Source of the DNA: Bacillus spizizenii TU-B-10
GTDB lineage: Bacteria; Bacillota; Bacilli; Bacillales; Bacillaceae
Assembly: GCF_000227465.1 (NCBI RefSeq)
Contig: NC_016047.1
Location: 635,001-699,000 of the forward strand
Direction of reading: 5' to 3'
DNA length: 64,000 nucleotides
Shown here: positions 44,802 to 54,296 of the stretch, piece after piece
How positions within the stretch are numbered: position 1 is the first letter of the stretch
Layout of the letters: each line of letters opens with the position of its first letter
Translations under genes and position numbers: made by a program
The notes under the pieces: generated by a model
Seen by the model: the letters and a program-made list of their open reading frames with translations, nothing else
The model's database searches: none
What the model was told of the DNA's origin: nothing

Positions 44802-45509
44802 TTACCAATCAATTCGTTCTCTGTCTCTGAAGAATTCCCCGTTAGGTCCATCTGGCCCAGTCGTCGCTAACCAAAGGATAGACTCGGCAGCTTCCTTAGG
44901 CGTTCTCGGAGCAGATGGCCCACCCATATCTGTACTTACCCATCCCGGATCGACCGCGTTTATTTTGATATCGCCCTTGATTTCTGCAGCGGCCAATCGT
45001 GTCAATCCATTTAGTGCAAGTTTGGATAACTTATAAGCCCCGACTCCTTGGTCAGACATTTCGCTCACAGCTCCATATTCTGAAGAAACATTAATAATTC
45101 TCCCGTAGCCCTGTTTTTCCATGAGAGGAATAAAGGACCGCATGACATGATAAGCGCCGAAGAAATTAATTGCCATCGTTTTCTCTAGGATGGAAGGGTC
45201 CATATACAATAATTTTTCATTCTTATCTAAATACACACCTGCATTATTGATTAACACATCTAATCTTCCATATTGCTCATTTACTGTAATCACAGCTTGC
45301 CGGATGCTTTCTTGATCTTCTACATCAATCGGCACAAATGAAACATCAAGACCTGAAGCCCTAAGTTTTTGTGCCGCTTCAGGACCTAACACTGGATCTC
45401 GGCTTGCCAGAATGACCTTAAACCCATTCACACCTAATTGCTTGGCCAGTTCATATCCAATTCCGCGATTTCCGCCGGTGACAAGTACAACTTGTTTGTC
45501 CTGTGACAT
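44802..45509 (-). CDS. Short-chain dehydrogenase/reductase
   Basis: SDR of 235 residues of the carbonyl-reductase-like group: VLVTGGNRGIGYELAKQL at the N-terminus, INNAGVYLD, serine in NVSSEYGAVS and YKLSK. The end RINAVDPGWVSTDMGG-type stretch (here INAVDPGWVSTDMGG) is typical for this group. The ATG at 45509 is preceded by GGGGGATTTATAT. It is followed upstream by the second HPr-like gene. It differs from the SDR at 11438; the substrate is unknown. Confidence 0.85.
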   Translation of the reverse strand: MSQDKQVVLVTGGNRGIGYELAKQLGVNGFKVILASRDPVLGPEAAQKLRASGLDVSFVPIDVEDQESIRQAVITVNEQYGRLDVLINNAGVYLDKNEKLLYMDPSILEKTMAINFFGAYHVMRSFIPLMEKQGYGRIINVSSEYGAVSEMSDQGVGAYKLSKLALNGLTRLAAAEIKGDIKINAVDPGWVSTDMGGPSAPRTPKEAAESILWLATTGPDGPNGEFFRDRERIDW

Positions 45510-45758
45510 ATATAAATCCCCCATTCTTGCTTGTGATCATTTTTTGGTTTCTCTGTTTCTGGTTGAATCATAACCAGAAGAAAAATGAAATCGTGATCTG
45601 GAAAGCTGTTTTGTCGAACGATAAAAGCTACCTTAGCCAACATTATGACCATCGATCATTGTGTGTCTGGTTTTGATATGAAGAACCGTCTGCGGCTGTA
45701 CCAAAAACAAAACAGACGCTGGGCTATATTTGATATGATGGCATGAATTGAACATTGA

Positions 45759-46034
45759 TTACTGTATATAATCGTTTTTTATTAAATGCTCTTTCATTTT
45801 TTGAATAGCCTTCGCTTCGTCGGCTCCATGAGCGTATATATATATTTCGGTTCCGGGTTTAATTCCTAAATCCATAATGTCCATGATGGATTTTGGTGCT
45901 TGTTTGAGGTTGACAGTTTTCCCTTGATGTTCGAGAAAAATATCAGATGTAAACCGATGAGCCAAACTGACTAATAGGGTAGCTGGTCTCGCAAATCCTG
46001 TTTCATTAATGATCGTAAATTGTCTTTTAATCAT
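45759..46034 (-). CDS. HPr-like protein without the phosphorylatable histidine (copy 2)
   Basis: HPr-fold protein of 91 residues, about three-quarters identical to the one at 12431. At the His15 place it reads ETGFARPATLLV; the serine region is NLKQAPKSIMDIMDLGIK, with a four-residue insertion (QAPK) before the conserved serine. Conservation of Phe, the insertion and the serine in both copies shows they are maintained features, not decay. The ATG follows GAGGTGAAGA. It lies between an SDR gene and the TetR at 46368, as copy 1 lies between an SDR and the other TetR. A Crh-like regulatory role is possible but unproven. Confidence 0.8.
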   Translation of the reverse strand: MIKRQFTIINETGFARPATLLVSLAHRFTSDIFLEHQGKTVNLKQAPKSIMDIMDLGIKPGTEIYIYAHGADEAKAIQKMKEHLIKNDYIQ

Positions 46035-46367
46035 TCTTCACCTCATAAGATATTTTTGATACAAGTCTGCTTCTTGACGGATTTATCGTTGGGTTGCGGG
46101 TCAAATTTGAATTTAGATAAGCGGACTCATTCCATCATTTTCTCTGTATTTTGACATAACGCCCTTTCTTTGTGTTTACAAAATAATTCTCTTGTCACTA
46201 AAATGGACATTGACTTCATCCAAAAAAACATGATTCATTAATCAACATTTGTTTATTATTGTAAATAGAAACATGGTGCGTACAATGGTTAAATTCAAGC
46301 GATTTGTTGATTATTCAACATTCCACTCTAAATTGTTGATTATCTTAAGAAAGTTAGGTGAAAAGCT
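46035..46367. other. SDR start scar and TetR operator region
   Basis: On the minus strand, AAAGGGCGTTATGTCAAA near 46147-46168 corresponds to the leader and first codons of the SDR at 12184 (GAAGGGTGTTATGCAATATG), but the frame stops after a few codons. Towards TetR lie TGTTGATTATTCAACA (46305-46320) and weaker dyads at 46236 and 46323, matching the operators in block A. So the divergent partner of this TetR has been deleted. Confidence 0.6.
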
Positions 46368-46913
46368 ATGTCCAAAGTGGATAGAAGAATAACCAAAAGT
46401 CAAGAGGCTATTAAAAGGGCTCTGATTGAGCTGATGACTGAAAAAAGTTTTGATCATATTACGATCAAGGAAATTTCCGACAGGGCAAATGTGAACCGGG
46501 GAACTATCTATCTTCATTACTTAGATAAATTTGATCTATTAGAAAAGATTATGGAAGAGCATATCAACAATATGGGGAATTTTTGTGAATCGGCAACTGA
46601 AATGGACTGGATTGGATCGACCGTACACTGCATGGAATACCTTGAGAGTAATTATTTATTCTTTTCCACGATGTTAGCCAGTGAAGGAGCTCGATATTTT
46701 CGCAGTCAGTTCCTTAAGTTTAATATCGAAGAGTTCAAGAAAGATGTCGATATAACGAAAGGAAAAAATCATGGCCAAAGTGAAGATGTCATTGTTGAAT
46801 TTGTTGCAAATGCTTACGTAGGAGTAGTGGAATGGTGGTTAAAAAACGAAATGCCTTATCCGCCGCATGTCATGGCAGAAAAAGTGGGAGAATTGTTAGA
46901 GAGGATTGTATAA
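46368..46913 (+). CDS. TetR-family repressor (copy 2)
   Basis: TetR regulator of 181 residues, more than 90 percent identical to the one at 14228 by eye; the C-terminal ligand domain is almost unchanged, so both should answer to the same signal. The HTH is ITIKEISDRANVNRGTIYLH. The operators in front of both genes are alike, so the two repressors probably cross-regulate. The divergent enzyme gene is missing here; the SDR and HPr-like genes further left are the remaining candidates for control. Confidence 0.88.
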   Translation: MSKVDRRITKSQEAIKRALIELMTEKSFDHITIKEISDRANVNRGTIYLHYLDKFDLLEKIMEEHINNMGNFCESATEMDWIGSTVHCMEYLESNYLFFSTMLASEGARYFRSQFLKFNIEEFKKDVDITKGKNHGQSEDVIVEFVANAYVGVVEWWLKNEMPYPPHVMAEKVGELLERIV

Positions 46914-47333
46914 TGGCAATAGATGGTGGGGCATTAATGCCACGAAGAATGATTACGAGCAAGAGTTGCGCTTTTACGATCTCAACGGGAATACAGATGA
47001 AAAAAAGACCAAGCCATTGCTTGATCCAGTTGATATATTTCTCTCACTAGCGAAGGAATGCCAAGCTGATGATGAAGAATATCGTGCACATCTGATATGA
47101 TCTTTGTTCAATGGTTTTACTCTTCAATACGCAATAAAATCATAAGAGAAAATGCAACGAATTTCCCAATTTGCAGGGACATCAGTAAATCGAGTTTCTT
47201 GATGCTTGGCTTCAAGTATAAAATAAACAGCTACAAGGCAGTCCCTACAGCCATATTCGCTTAAATTAGCATTTTGAAATCTTGGAAAGCATCATAGTTT
47301 TTCTTCTCAGATCTCTCCTTAAAGCAGTAACAT
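46914..47333. other. Gene-free stretch after TetR copy 2
   Basis: A rightward frame from the TetR stop to 47100 (with LLDPVDIFLSLAKECQADDE near its end) looks partly coding but has no start signal and I cannot name it; it may be a gene fragment. The remaining bases to the hydrolase stop show nothing. Confidence 0.35.
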
Positions 47334-48095
47334 TTAAAATGAATATGATTCGCCATCATCAGGCACTAACACACGAGAGGAGATTCCGTTTTCATGAATA
47401 AAGGATTTTAATTCTTCTCTTGATAATCCCCAATGGTTGACAGCCTCCATGTGGCTCACGATGATTTTTGCTTTTGCAGCAGCCTTATACGTTTCATAGA
47501 TATCTTCTTTACCCATGACGAGAGAACCGCCTTCAAAGAATTGATTATCTCCGCCGTTCACTACAATGATGTCTGGCTGATGTGTATCAATCTCTTCTTG
47601 AACCGCATCATACCAGACTGTATCTCCGGCTACATATAACGTTTTTTCACTTTGGTGCTTGAACACAACGCCGCATACAAGTCCTGCAAGTTTCAAAATT
47701 TCTCCTCTTCCGTGTTCGCCTTTGGTTTTGATTAATTGAATGCCTTCAAAGACTGTATCCTTTGTTAAAACTTCGACGTTTTTGAATCCGGCATTTCGTA
47801 TTTCTTTTGCATCGTCTTCATTTTGGGAGAACAACTTGATATCTTTTGGCAATAACTCTTTAGCTGCCTCATCCCAATGATCATCATGTAAATGAGTTAC
47901 AATGACAGCATCAATATGGTGAATAATATTGTCGACAGAAGTTGGCAATTCAACCAAAGGGTTGTTTTGATCCTGTCTTGGCGCATTTGGGAATGGAGGG
48001 TAAGCACCTTTCTCAGCTAACATTGGATCTATTAAAAACGTTTTGCCTGCATATTCGACAACAAGTGTAGCATTACGAATTTGTTGAATGTTCAT
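47334..48095 (-). CDS. Metallo-beta-lactamase-fold hydrolase, YddR-like (copy 2)
   Basis: MBL-fold protein of 253 residues, a paralogue of the one at 23697. The metal motif is VIVTHLHDDHWDEAA; TKGEHGRGEI, VAGDTVWYD and SHMEAVNHWG follow. It is shorter by one residue and differs mainly in loops. The ATG follows AAAAGGAGTTTTATAC. It is divergent from the Lrp gene at 48368, whereas copy 1 lies downstream of its Lrp on the same strand. So the same pair is present twice in different orientation, which suggests that the Lrp controls the hydrolase. The substrate is unknown. Confidence 0.8.
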   Translation of the reverse strand: MNIQQIRNATLVVEYAGKTFLIDPMLAEKGAYPPFPNAPRQDQNNPLVELPTSVDNIIHHIDAVIVTHLHDDHWDEAAKELLPKDIKLFSQNEDDAKEIRNAGFKNVEVLTKDTVFEGIQLIKTKGEHGRGEILKLAGLVCGVVFKHQSEKTLYVAGDTVWYDAVQEEIDTHQPDIIVVNGGDNQFFEGGSLVMGKEDIYETYKAAAKAKIIVSHMEAVNHWGLSREELKSFIHENGISSRVLVPDDGESYSF

Positions 48096-48367
48096 GTATA
48101 AAACTCCTTTTCTTTAATGTGTGATGTATAGTTTACATACAGCCGCTGAATAAATACATGGAACTAATCAAGTCTTTCTGTCGATTGACTTGATTTTTGA
48201 AAGTATGTATTTTATTTTGTATAAATTGTCACTAAAGTAGAATCAGGGTAATTTAAAGCACGGATAAGAAAACGAATTTTTAAAGTAATGTGCAGGACTG
48301 CACCTTTTTAGAGAGAGGATGAACAGGAGGATTTTATTCTTAACGAATATTGAAGGGATTTGATTTC

Positions 48368-48778
48368 ATGTTGGATCACACAGACGTGCAAATATTAGAA
48401 GAGTTATCTAAAAATAGCCGTATTACGATGAAAGAATTAGGAGAAAAAGTTCATTTAACAGGGCAAGCAGCAGCCTCGAGGGTTGCAAAATTAGAAGACA
48501 ACGGTGTGATTGAGGGATATACAATTAAAGTGAACCAAGTGAAATTAGGGTGTTATATACATGCTTTGCTTAATATCTATACAAAAAGCACCCATCATCA
48601 GCCATATCTGTCATTTATCAAAACACAAGAGAAATTTGTAATCAATAATTATAAAATTAGCGGCGATGGCTGTTATCTGCTTGAATGCAGATTTCCGTCT
48701 AATGAAATGTTAGATCAATTTTTAGTAGTATTAAACAAGCATGTCAATTATAAATTATCGATTGTGATTAACAAGTAG
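48368..48778 (+). CDS. Lrp/AsnC-family regulator (LrpA/LrpB type), copy 2
   Basis: Lrp-type regulator of 136 residues: HTH DVQILEELSKNSRITMKELG and GQAAASRVAKLEDNGV, then the RAM domain with GDGCYLLECRFPSNEMLDQF shared with copy 1. The ATG at 48368 follows GAAGGGATTTGATTTC. It is divergent from the hydrolase gene. The repeat R7 begins 15 bases after its stop, so the tRNA-derived terminator serves as the terminator of this gene. Confidence 0.83.
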   Translation: MLDHTDVQILEELSKNSRITMKELGEKVHLTGQAAASRVAKLEDNGVIEGYTIKVNQVKLGCYIHALLNIYTKSTHHQPYLSFIKTQEKFVINNYKISGDGCYLLECRFPSNEMLDQFLVVLNKHVNYKLSIVINK

Positions 48779-48792
48779 AGAGACCTTTTACT

Positions 48793-48883
48793 GTATTGAG
48801 GGCTAGTGGACAATTAACCCATGAGGTTCAAGTCCTCTCGGCCGCATGAAAAATACCAAGGGCTGCGGCCCTTGGTATTTTTC
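48793..48883 (+). repeat. Repeat R7: tRNA-Leu 3' half plus terminator
   Basis: TTGAGGGCTAGTGGACAATT, AACCCATGAGGTTCAAGTCC and TCTCGGCCGCATGAAAAATA, then a strong terminator (ACCAAGGGC...GCCCTTGGT with T-run). The left side TTTTACTGTA resembles the TTTACTAT before R2 and R3. Confidence 0.85.
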
Positions 48884-48931
48884 ATACCTTCATTTGTTTT
48901 TACTCATCGGCCTTTTTTAAAATGGCCTGCC

Positions 48932-49795
48932 TTACTTTGCAAATCGCCGAGCAGCAGCCACGCACATGATAACGGCGATATTCACTGCCACGAGCGCCCA
49001 GCCCACTTTCTCGTGCAGAATCACTGAGGCAAGCAGCAGTCCAAAGAAAGGCTGGAGAAGCTGCAGCTGACCAACCGCCGCAATTCCGCCTTGGGCGAGA
49101 CCTCGATACCAGAACACGAAGCCGATCAGCATGCTGAATAAGGACACATAGGCAAGACTGAGCAGCGCAGGAACGCCGATGCCTGACCATGAGTCCGGTG
49201 TAAAAAAGAACGACAAAGGCAGCATAAGAGGAAGCGACAGAACGAGTGCCCAAGAGATCACCTGCCAATTCCCCAGACGCCGTGAAAGCCTAGCACCTTC
49301 TGCATAACCAAGACCGCATACGACGATAGAAGCCAGCATGTACGCGTCGCCGAGCGGGGATGATCCTCCCCCTTGGATCAGAGCGAACCCTGCTACTAGT
49401 AAGCTGCCAGCAGCTGAGAAAATCCAGAAGACTGGGCGGGGGCGTTCGCCTCCGCGCAGTACACCGAAAATCGCCGTCGCGAGCGGAAGAAGCCCAACGA
49501 AGACAATGGCATGTGCGGATGTGACATACTGAAGTGCTAAGGCTGTCAGCAACGGGAAACCGATTACTACGCCGAATGCTACCACCAATAGTGAAATGAT
49601 GTCTCTTTTGGCAGGATGCTGCTGCCGGAAGATGAGTAGGAGACATCCAGCCAATACACCAGCTATCGCAGCGCGGCATACGGTGAGGAACAATGGGTTG
49701 AAGTCCGTCACCGCCAAGCGGGTTGCAGGCAGCGAGCCGCTGAAAATGAGTACGCCTATAAAACCATTTATCCAGCCATTTGTTGTTTTGTTCAT
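48932..49795 (-). CDS. ydeK: EamA-family transporter YdeK
   Basis: DMT-superfamily transporter of 287 residues with ten hydrophobic helices in two EamA repeats (SLPATRLAVTDFNPLFLTVC in the first; ISWALVLSLPLMLPLSFFF and FVFWYRGLAQGGIAAVGQLQ in the second). The ATG at 49795 follows TTTGGAGTGATTGTC. It is divergent from the MocR-type regulator ydeL, which probably controls it. GC content is higher than in blocks A-D. It agrees with the ydeK-ydeL pair of strain 168. The substrate may be an amino acid or related metabolite. Confidence 0.85.
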   Translation of the reverse strand: MNKTTNGWINGFIGVLIFSGSLPATRLAVTDFNPLFLTVCRAAIAGVLAGCLLLIFRQQHPAKRDIISLLVVAFGVVIGFPLLTALALQYVTSAHAIVFVGLLPLATAIFGVLRGGERPRPVFWIFSAAGSLLVAGFALIQGGGSSPLGDAYMLASIVVCGLGYAEGARLSRRLGNWQVISWALVLSLPLMLPLSFFFTPDSWSGIGVPALLSLAYVSLFSMLIGFVFWYRGLAQGGIAAVGQLQLLQPFFGLLLASVILHEKVGWALVAVNIAVIMCVAAARRFAK

Positions 49796-49955
49796 GACAA
49801 TCACTCCAAATATGTTTCTTTCATTCACTATTGATCTGAATTTTCTTAACAAACAAGGTATCTAAGGATTACAATGACTATAAACTGGAATTGACCTTTT
49901 ATAAACAGCCAGTTTTCATAAAAAAATGCATACCAGTTAGGAGAACAATGTGTAA

Positions 49956-51347
49956 ATGGATATCACGCCTTTTTTGAATAGAAATCTGGATATTCCGCTT
50001 TATCAGCAGCTTTATCGCTATTTCAAAGAAAACATGCATCAGGGGCGTATTCAAAAAGGAATGAAGCTCCCTTCCAAAAGACTCCTGGCGAGTCAGCTTT
50101 CCATCAGTCAAACGACTGTAGAACGTGCCTATGAACAGCTTGCTGCTGAGGGCTATATCATAAGCAAGCCCAGAAGCGGATGGTTTGCTGATTATCATGA
50201 TTCTGATTTTGCCTATCGTAAAATGCCAAGCGCATCACCAAGTGAAGAAAAAGCCCAAGAACATAAACAATGGATTGATTTTCACTATGGAAATGTAGAT
50301 TCTTCTTACTTCCCTTTTTCTGCATGGCGAAGAAGCATGGTCAATAGTTTAGACCAATATGGCCACGAGCTTTATCGGCCGGGACATGTTTTAGGAGAGT
50401 TTGAGCTAAGAACACTCATTGCAGAGTACCTGTATCAATCACGCGGTGTTCATTGTGCCCCTGAACAAGTCATCATAGGTGCCGGGAACCCTATTCTTCT
50501 GCAAATCTTGTGCCAGGTTTTTGAGCCGAATATTTTCATAGGATATGAGGATCCAGGTTATCCAAGAGCACGCAAGATTTTTGAAGCCAATCGTATGAAT
50601 ATTCTTCCTATACCAGTTGATAATGAAGGAATCTGTATACAGAAGATCAAAGAGCAGCAGCCAAACCTTATATATGTCACGCCTTCTCACCAATTTACGC
50701 TGGGAACCATTATGACGATTAACAGAAGAATTGAACTGCTCAAATGGGCGGCTGAAAATCAATCTTTTATCATAGAGGATGATTATGATGGGGAATTTAG
50801 ATACACAGGACAGCCGGTTCCTTCCTTACAAGGGCTAGACCAGCATAACCGTGTCATTTATATGGGCACTTTTTCCAAGTCTCTTCTTCCCTCGCTGCGC
50901 ATCAGCTATATGATTCTTCCTTCGCCTCTTTTAAAAAAAGGCCATGAAATCACGTCATTATATAAGCAAACGGTATCCTGCCACAGTCAGCTCACGCTAG
51001 CTGACTTTATAAAAAATGGAGAGTGGCAAAAACACATCAACAGAATGAGAAAGCTTTACCGTAAAAAAAGAGCCATTTTACTTGAAACTGTGCAAAGAGA
51101 ATTAGGGGAGCATGTCAGAATTCGCGGAGAAAGCTCTGGACTTCGCATCTTACTTGACGTTTATTTGCCATTTAGTGAAAAAGAGTTAATTGAGAAGGCA
51201 AAGGAACATGGAGTAAAAATTTATCCTGTATCTCTTTCCTATAAAGACCATCCTCCTACAAAAACGGTCTCACTTGGATTTGCAGGGGTTTCTGAATTCA
51301 ACATACAGGAAGGCATAAAAAAACTGAAAGCTGCCTGGAAGATATGA
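49956..51347 (+). CDS. ydeL: MocR-type regulator YdeL
   Basis: MocR-family regulator of 463 residues, the length of YdeL. The N-terminal GntR winged HTH is LPSKRLLASQLSISQTTVER; the C-terminal part is a PLP-binding aminotransferase-fold domain with EDDYDGEFRYTG (PLP-ring aspartate) and YMGTFSKSLLPSLRISYM, whose lysine should bind PLP. The ATG follows AGGAGAACAATGTGTAA. It is divergent from the EamA transporter ydeK, its likely target. Confidence 0.88.
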   Translation: MDITPFLNRNLDIPLYQQLYRYFKENMHQGRIQKGMKLPSKRLLASQLSISQTTVERAYEQLAAEGYIISKPRSGWFADYHDSDFAYRKMPSASPSEEKAQEHKQWIDFHYGNVDSSYFPFSAWRRSMVNSLDQYGHELYRPGHVLGEFELRTLIAEYLYQSRGVHCAPEQVIIGAGNPILLQILCQVFEPNIFIGYEDPGYPRARKIFEANRMNILPIPVDNEGICIQKIKEQQPNLIYVTPSHQFTLGTIMTINRRIELLKWAAENQSFIIEDDYDGEFRYTGQPVPSLQGLDQHNRVIYMGTFSKSLLPSLRISYMILPSPLLKKGHEITSLYKQTVSCHSQLTLADFIKNGEWQKHINRMRKLYRKKRAILLETVQRELGEHVRIRGESSGLRILLDVYLPFSEKELIEKAKEHGVKIYPVSLSYKDHPPTKTVSLGFAGVSEFNIQEGIKKLKAAWKI

Positions 51348-51623
51348 GGGTGCTTTCAGTTTAGATTATAAAATAAAATACTCTGATATTCGAAAGGATA
51401 GCGGTTTCTCTGGTTGTGAAATATTGTCTCATGCAATTGATCCATCTTTCTCTTTTTTATGGCGAATAAATACTTCTTTTACTATACAAATTATAACCTT
51501 ACGTCTTCATGAAACGCTTTGGAGGATAGGGAGATGAAAAAAATTCCGGAACGATTTTTTTATTAACTGTTTTGGCAGTGCTAAAATAAACAAGTACATA
51601 ATTGACAAAATAGAGGTGTAAGG

Positions 51624-52049
51624 ATGAAATTAGATGAGTTTACAATTGGTCAGGTATTCAAAACGAAATCACTAAAAGTAACAAAAGATGATATTATGCG
51701 GTTTGCGGGTGAATTTGATCCTCAGTATATGCATTTAGATGAAGAAAAAGCGAATAAAGGCAGATTTAATGGAATTATCGCTTCCGGAATACAAACGCTG
51801 GGCATTTCTTTTAAACTTTGGATTGAAGAAGGTTTCTATGGAGACGATGTGATTGCCGGAACAGAAATGAATAACATTAAATTTATAAAACCCGTATATC
51901 CTGATGATGAACTGCACACAATTGTTGAGGTTCTTGATAAGCAGCCAAAGAGAAATGAATTGGGAATACTCACTGTATTGTTATCTACTTATAATCAAAA
52001 AGAAGAAAAAGTATTTGAAGGTGAGTTATCTGTATTGATGAAACAATAA
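51624..52049 (+). CDS. ydeM: MaoC-like hotdog dehydratase YdeM
   Basis: Hotdog-fold protein of 141 residues of the MaoC/R-hydratase family. The hydratase motif is visible: FAGEFDPQYMHLDEEKA with the catalytic Asp and His, then NGIIASGIQTLGISFKLW. Such enzymes add water to 2-enoyl-CoA. The ATG follows GAGGTGTAAGG. It is monocistronic here with no fatty-acid genes around it; the name follows the place between ydeL and ydeN. About 90 bases upstream, a short frame with a signal-peptide look appears broken. Confidence 0.83.
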   Translation: MKLDEFTIGQVFKTKSLKVTKDDIMRFAGEFDPQYMHLDEEKANKGRFNGIIASGIQTLGISFKLWIEEGFYGDDVIAGTEMNNIKFIKPVYPDDELHTIVEVLDKQPKRNELGILTVLLSTYNQKEEKVFEGELSVLMKQ

Positions 52050-52056
52050 CTCAGAA

Positions 52057-52075
52057 AGCCCGTTTTTCGCGGGCT
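52057..52075. terminator. Hairpin between ydeM and ydeN
   Basis: AGCCCG and CGGGCT pair around TTTTTCG between two convergent genes. There is no clear T-run, so termination efficiency is uncertain. Confidence 0.5.
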
Positions 52076-52101
52076 CGAGTGAAGCAGATGGGTGAAAGAT
52101 T

Positions 52102-52674
52102 TTAGCGAGTTTCTTTTGAAAAATAAGAGGTTAAAACATCATAAACAATAGGCAAAGAAGTAAACCCTTCATTTTCTAGAAAATGACCCCCGTGCTGGAC
52201 TTCGTATAACGCAGCGTCAATTTGTTGTGCCAGATCCTTGCTCCATGAAAATGGAACAATTTGGTCGTCCTTAGAAGCAATGACAGCACGGTGCTTCGCG
52301 GACTCGATGATTTTTTGATGATCAAACGATCCCTGTGTAAATTCATCTAATATCTTTAAAGTGGGCAATGATTTGGCAAAGCCGGAAACAAGTATGATTC
52401 CGCCAAGTTGTTTTCGTAATTGAATATGTTCCAAAAATCTCAAAATGGCGGGGCACCCTAAGCTGTGCGCAACCAAATACGTATTTTCATGTAAAGTGTG
52501 TTGATAAAAAGAGAGTGTATCCAGCCGATCCTCAAGTCTTGGCTGGAGCGGATTAGGCATGTTTAAAATGTCTGCTTGGACCCCATCTGCGAGCAGACGT
52601 TTTTTCAGCCAAGGGAACCAATGATTTGTTGAGGAGGCTCTGTAGCCAGGAATGATATAGACTTGTTTTGTCAT
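52102..52674 (-). CDS. ydeN: Alpha/beta hydrolase YdeN
   Basis: Serine hydrolase of the RBBP9/YdeN family, 190 residues. YdeN of B. subtilis has a known structure. The nucleophile is the serine in VAHSLGCPAIL (residues about 69-79), the acid is probably in SKDDQIVPF and the histidine in VQHGGHFLENEGF. The N-terminus MTKQVYIIPGYRASSTNHW is typical. The ATG follows AGGAGGAAAAA. The natural substrate is unknown. Confidence 0.87.
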   Translation of the reverse strand: MTKQVYIIPGYRASSTNHWFPWLKKRLLADGVQADILNMPNPLQPRLEDRLDTLSFYQHTLHENTYLVAHSLGCPAILRFLEHIQLRKQLGGIILVSGFAKSLPTLKILDEFTQGSFDHQKIIESAKHRAVIASKDDQIVPFSWSKDLAQQIDAALYEVQHGGHFLENEGFTSLPIVYDVLTSYFSKETR

Positions 52675-52757
52675 TTTTTCCTCCTAACGAAGTATTTTCA
52701 TTCAGTATAAAATTCCCCTCATTGGGAAACAAGTACGCACTTTTTTGTAAGTAGCTT

Positions 52758-53086
52758 TTACATATGAGGCATTCCTTGTGCTATTCCCCACTTACACATT
52801 TCATCTATGAGGGGATACAAAGATAGCCTCTGTCAGATAACGAATACTCTACTTTCAGTGGGATTTGAGAAACCTCAGACCGATGAATAAGGCCGTCAGT
52901 TTGCAATTCCTTAAGTTGTGCGCTTAACATTTTATGCGTGATGAAAGGCATAGCCCTTTTCAGCTCGCCGTATCTCATCGTTTTTTCACACCCTAACTCA
53001 TAGAGAATTCTCATTTTCCATTTGCCCCCTATTAGAGATAAGGTGTATTCAAATGGGGCTTGTTTACTGCGGCACAGGCTATTCAT
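52758..53086 (-). pseudogene. ydzF: HxlR-type regulator YdzF with a C-terminal frameshift
   Basis: HxlR-family winged-helix regulator. The main frame runs from ATG 53086 (AAGGAGGTTTGATTACA upstream) and shows YTLSLIGGKWKMRILYELG and MPFITHKMLSAQLKELQTDG. It then reads SLSDRGYLCIPS and stops at 52805 after 93 residues. In another frame the normal family ending continues as LSLYPLIDEMCKWGIAQGMP to a stop at 52758. So one or two bases are lost or gained near 52830, removing about 20 C-terminal residues. The DNA-binding part is intact and the short product may still act. Confidence 0.75.
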
Positions 53087-53340
53087 TGTAATCAAACCTC
53101 CTTTTTTAAGTATCATATCAGAATAAATTAGGATTTTCGGTGTTGAAGTTTGAGGGCGGTTCACGATCTGAACTGAAAGGGCCGCTTGCTCAACAGGCGG
53201 CACTGCACATATGTTCTAAGTCAAAGAGGGGTTACACCTTACTGTTAATTAATTTATTTAAAAAAACGCATGTTTTTAGCTGAAAATATCTCTTATGGTA
53301 TATTTAAATATAACGAAATATTTGAGAAATGAGGAATGGT

Positions 53341-54213
53341 ATGAATAGAATCGAAAAACATAAGAAATTTAAAGTGAAAAAGATACTGCAAGTCATCATG
53401 GTCATTATTGGAGGAATCATAGCGGCATATGGATTAGAAACAGTTTTGATTCCGAACAGTGTCTCTGATGGAGGGGTGACAGGCCTCAGCATTGTTGGTT
53501 CACAGCTATTCAATTTGCCGCTGGGGATTCTTATTGCTGTCATTAACATTCCGTTTGTTTGGTTAGGATATAAGCAAATTGGGAAAAGCTTTGCGTTATT
53601 ATCAATTATCGGAATCATATCACTCGCTGCGGGGACAAGTTTTTTCCACCACACACCCGCTATTATAGAGGGAGATACCTTGTTAATCACCGTTGTTGGC
53701 GGGATTATCCTTGGATTCGGAATGGGGTTGGCGCTGCGTAATGGCGGCGCATTAGATGGGATTGATATGCTTGCTGTGCTGCTATCCCGAAAACTGCCAT
53801 TTGGAACGAGCGATCTCATTTTATTCTTAAACCTTTTTGTGTTTATTTTTGTTTCCACTGTATTTGGCTTGAAAGGGGCATTGCTTTCAGTCATTGCTTA
53901 CTACATTGCATCGAAAGTCATTCATGTCGTTGAGGAAGGCTTAAGCGGTTCTAAAATGTTTCAAATTATTACAACCCAACCTGAATTGATGGTAGAGACC
54001 ATACGTGATCAATTAGGCCGAAGCGCCACATATAAAGAAGCTTACGGGGGTTTTTCCCACGAGAAATTTAAAGAAATCACATGTGTCATCAACCGCTTAG
54101 AAGAAACCAAACTAAAGGAAATTATTAATGATATTGATAAAACTGCCTTTGTTACCGTATATGACGTAGCTGAAGTGAAGGGCAGCAATTTTAGAAAGCT
54201 TAATAATCATTAG
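53341..54213 (+). CDS. ydeO: YitT-family membrane protein YdeO
   Basis: Membrane protein of 290 residues with the YitT architecture: five or six helices (IIGGIIAAYGLETVLIPNSV, GGVTGLSIVGSQLFNLPLGI, GGALDGIDMLAVLLSRKLPF) and a C-terminal soluble DUF2179 domain from about residue 210 (FQIITTQPELMVETIRDQLG, SHEKFKEITCVINRLEETKL). The ATG at 53341 is six bases after GAGG. The function of this family is unknown. The name follows the length and place in strain 168. The decayed repeat R8 follows. Confidence 0.85.
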   Translation: MNRIEKHKKFKVKKILQVIMVIIGGIIAAYGLETVLIPNSVSDGGVTGLSIVGSQLFNLPLGILIAVINIPFVWLGYKQIGKSFALLSIIGIISLAAGTSFFHHTPAIIEGDTLLITVVGGIILGFGMGLALRNGGALDGIDMLAVLLSRKLPFGTSDLILFLNLFVFIFVSTVFGLKGALLSVIAYYIASKVIHVVEEGLSGSKMFQIITTQPELMVETIRDQLGRSATYKEAYGGFSHEKFKEITCVINRLEETKLKEIINDIDKTAFVTVYDVAEVKGSNFRKLNNH

Positions 54214-54296
54214 AAAAAAGAATGACCTTTTTAACGATAGCCCTCTTTGCCACCATACGTTTAGACATGCCGCCAGTGATATAACCAAAAACGCTT

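Noticed and set aside
46914-47100. Gene after TetR copy 2
   Set aside because: The frame opens within the TetR end without a ribosome binding site and has no recognised relative; kept only as a possible fragment.
49290-49679. 129-codon frame within ydeK
   Set aside because: Same strand but another frame of the EamA transporter, with Arg/Cys-rich composition typical of a shifted frame in GC-richer DNA.
51534-51592. Short secreted peptide upstream of ydeM
   Set aside because: GGAGATG followed by MKKIPERFFY stops at once; another frame reads like the core of a signal peptide. It is too short and broken to be called.
53304-53894. 196-codon leftward frame opposite ydeO
   Set aside because: It lies inside the YitT-family gene on the other strand, is Pro/Ile-rich and has no start signal.
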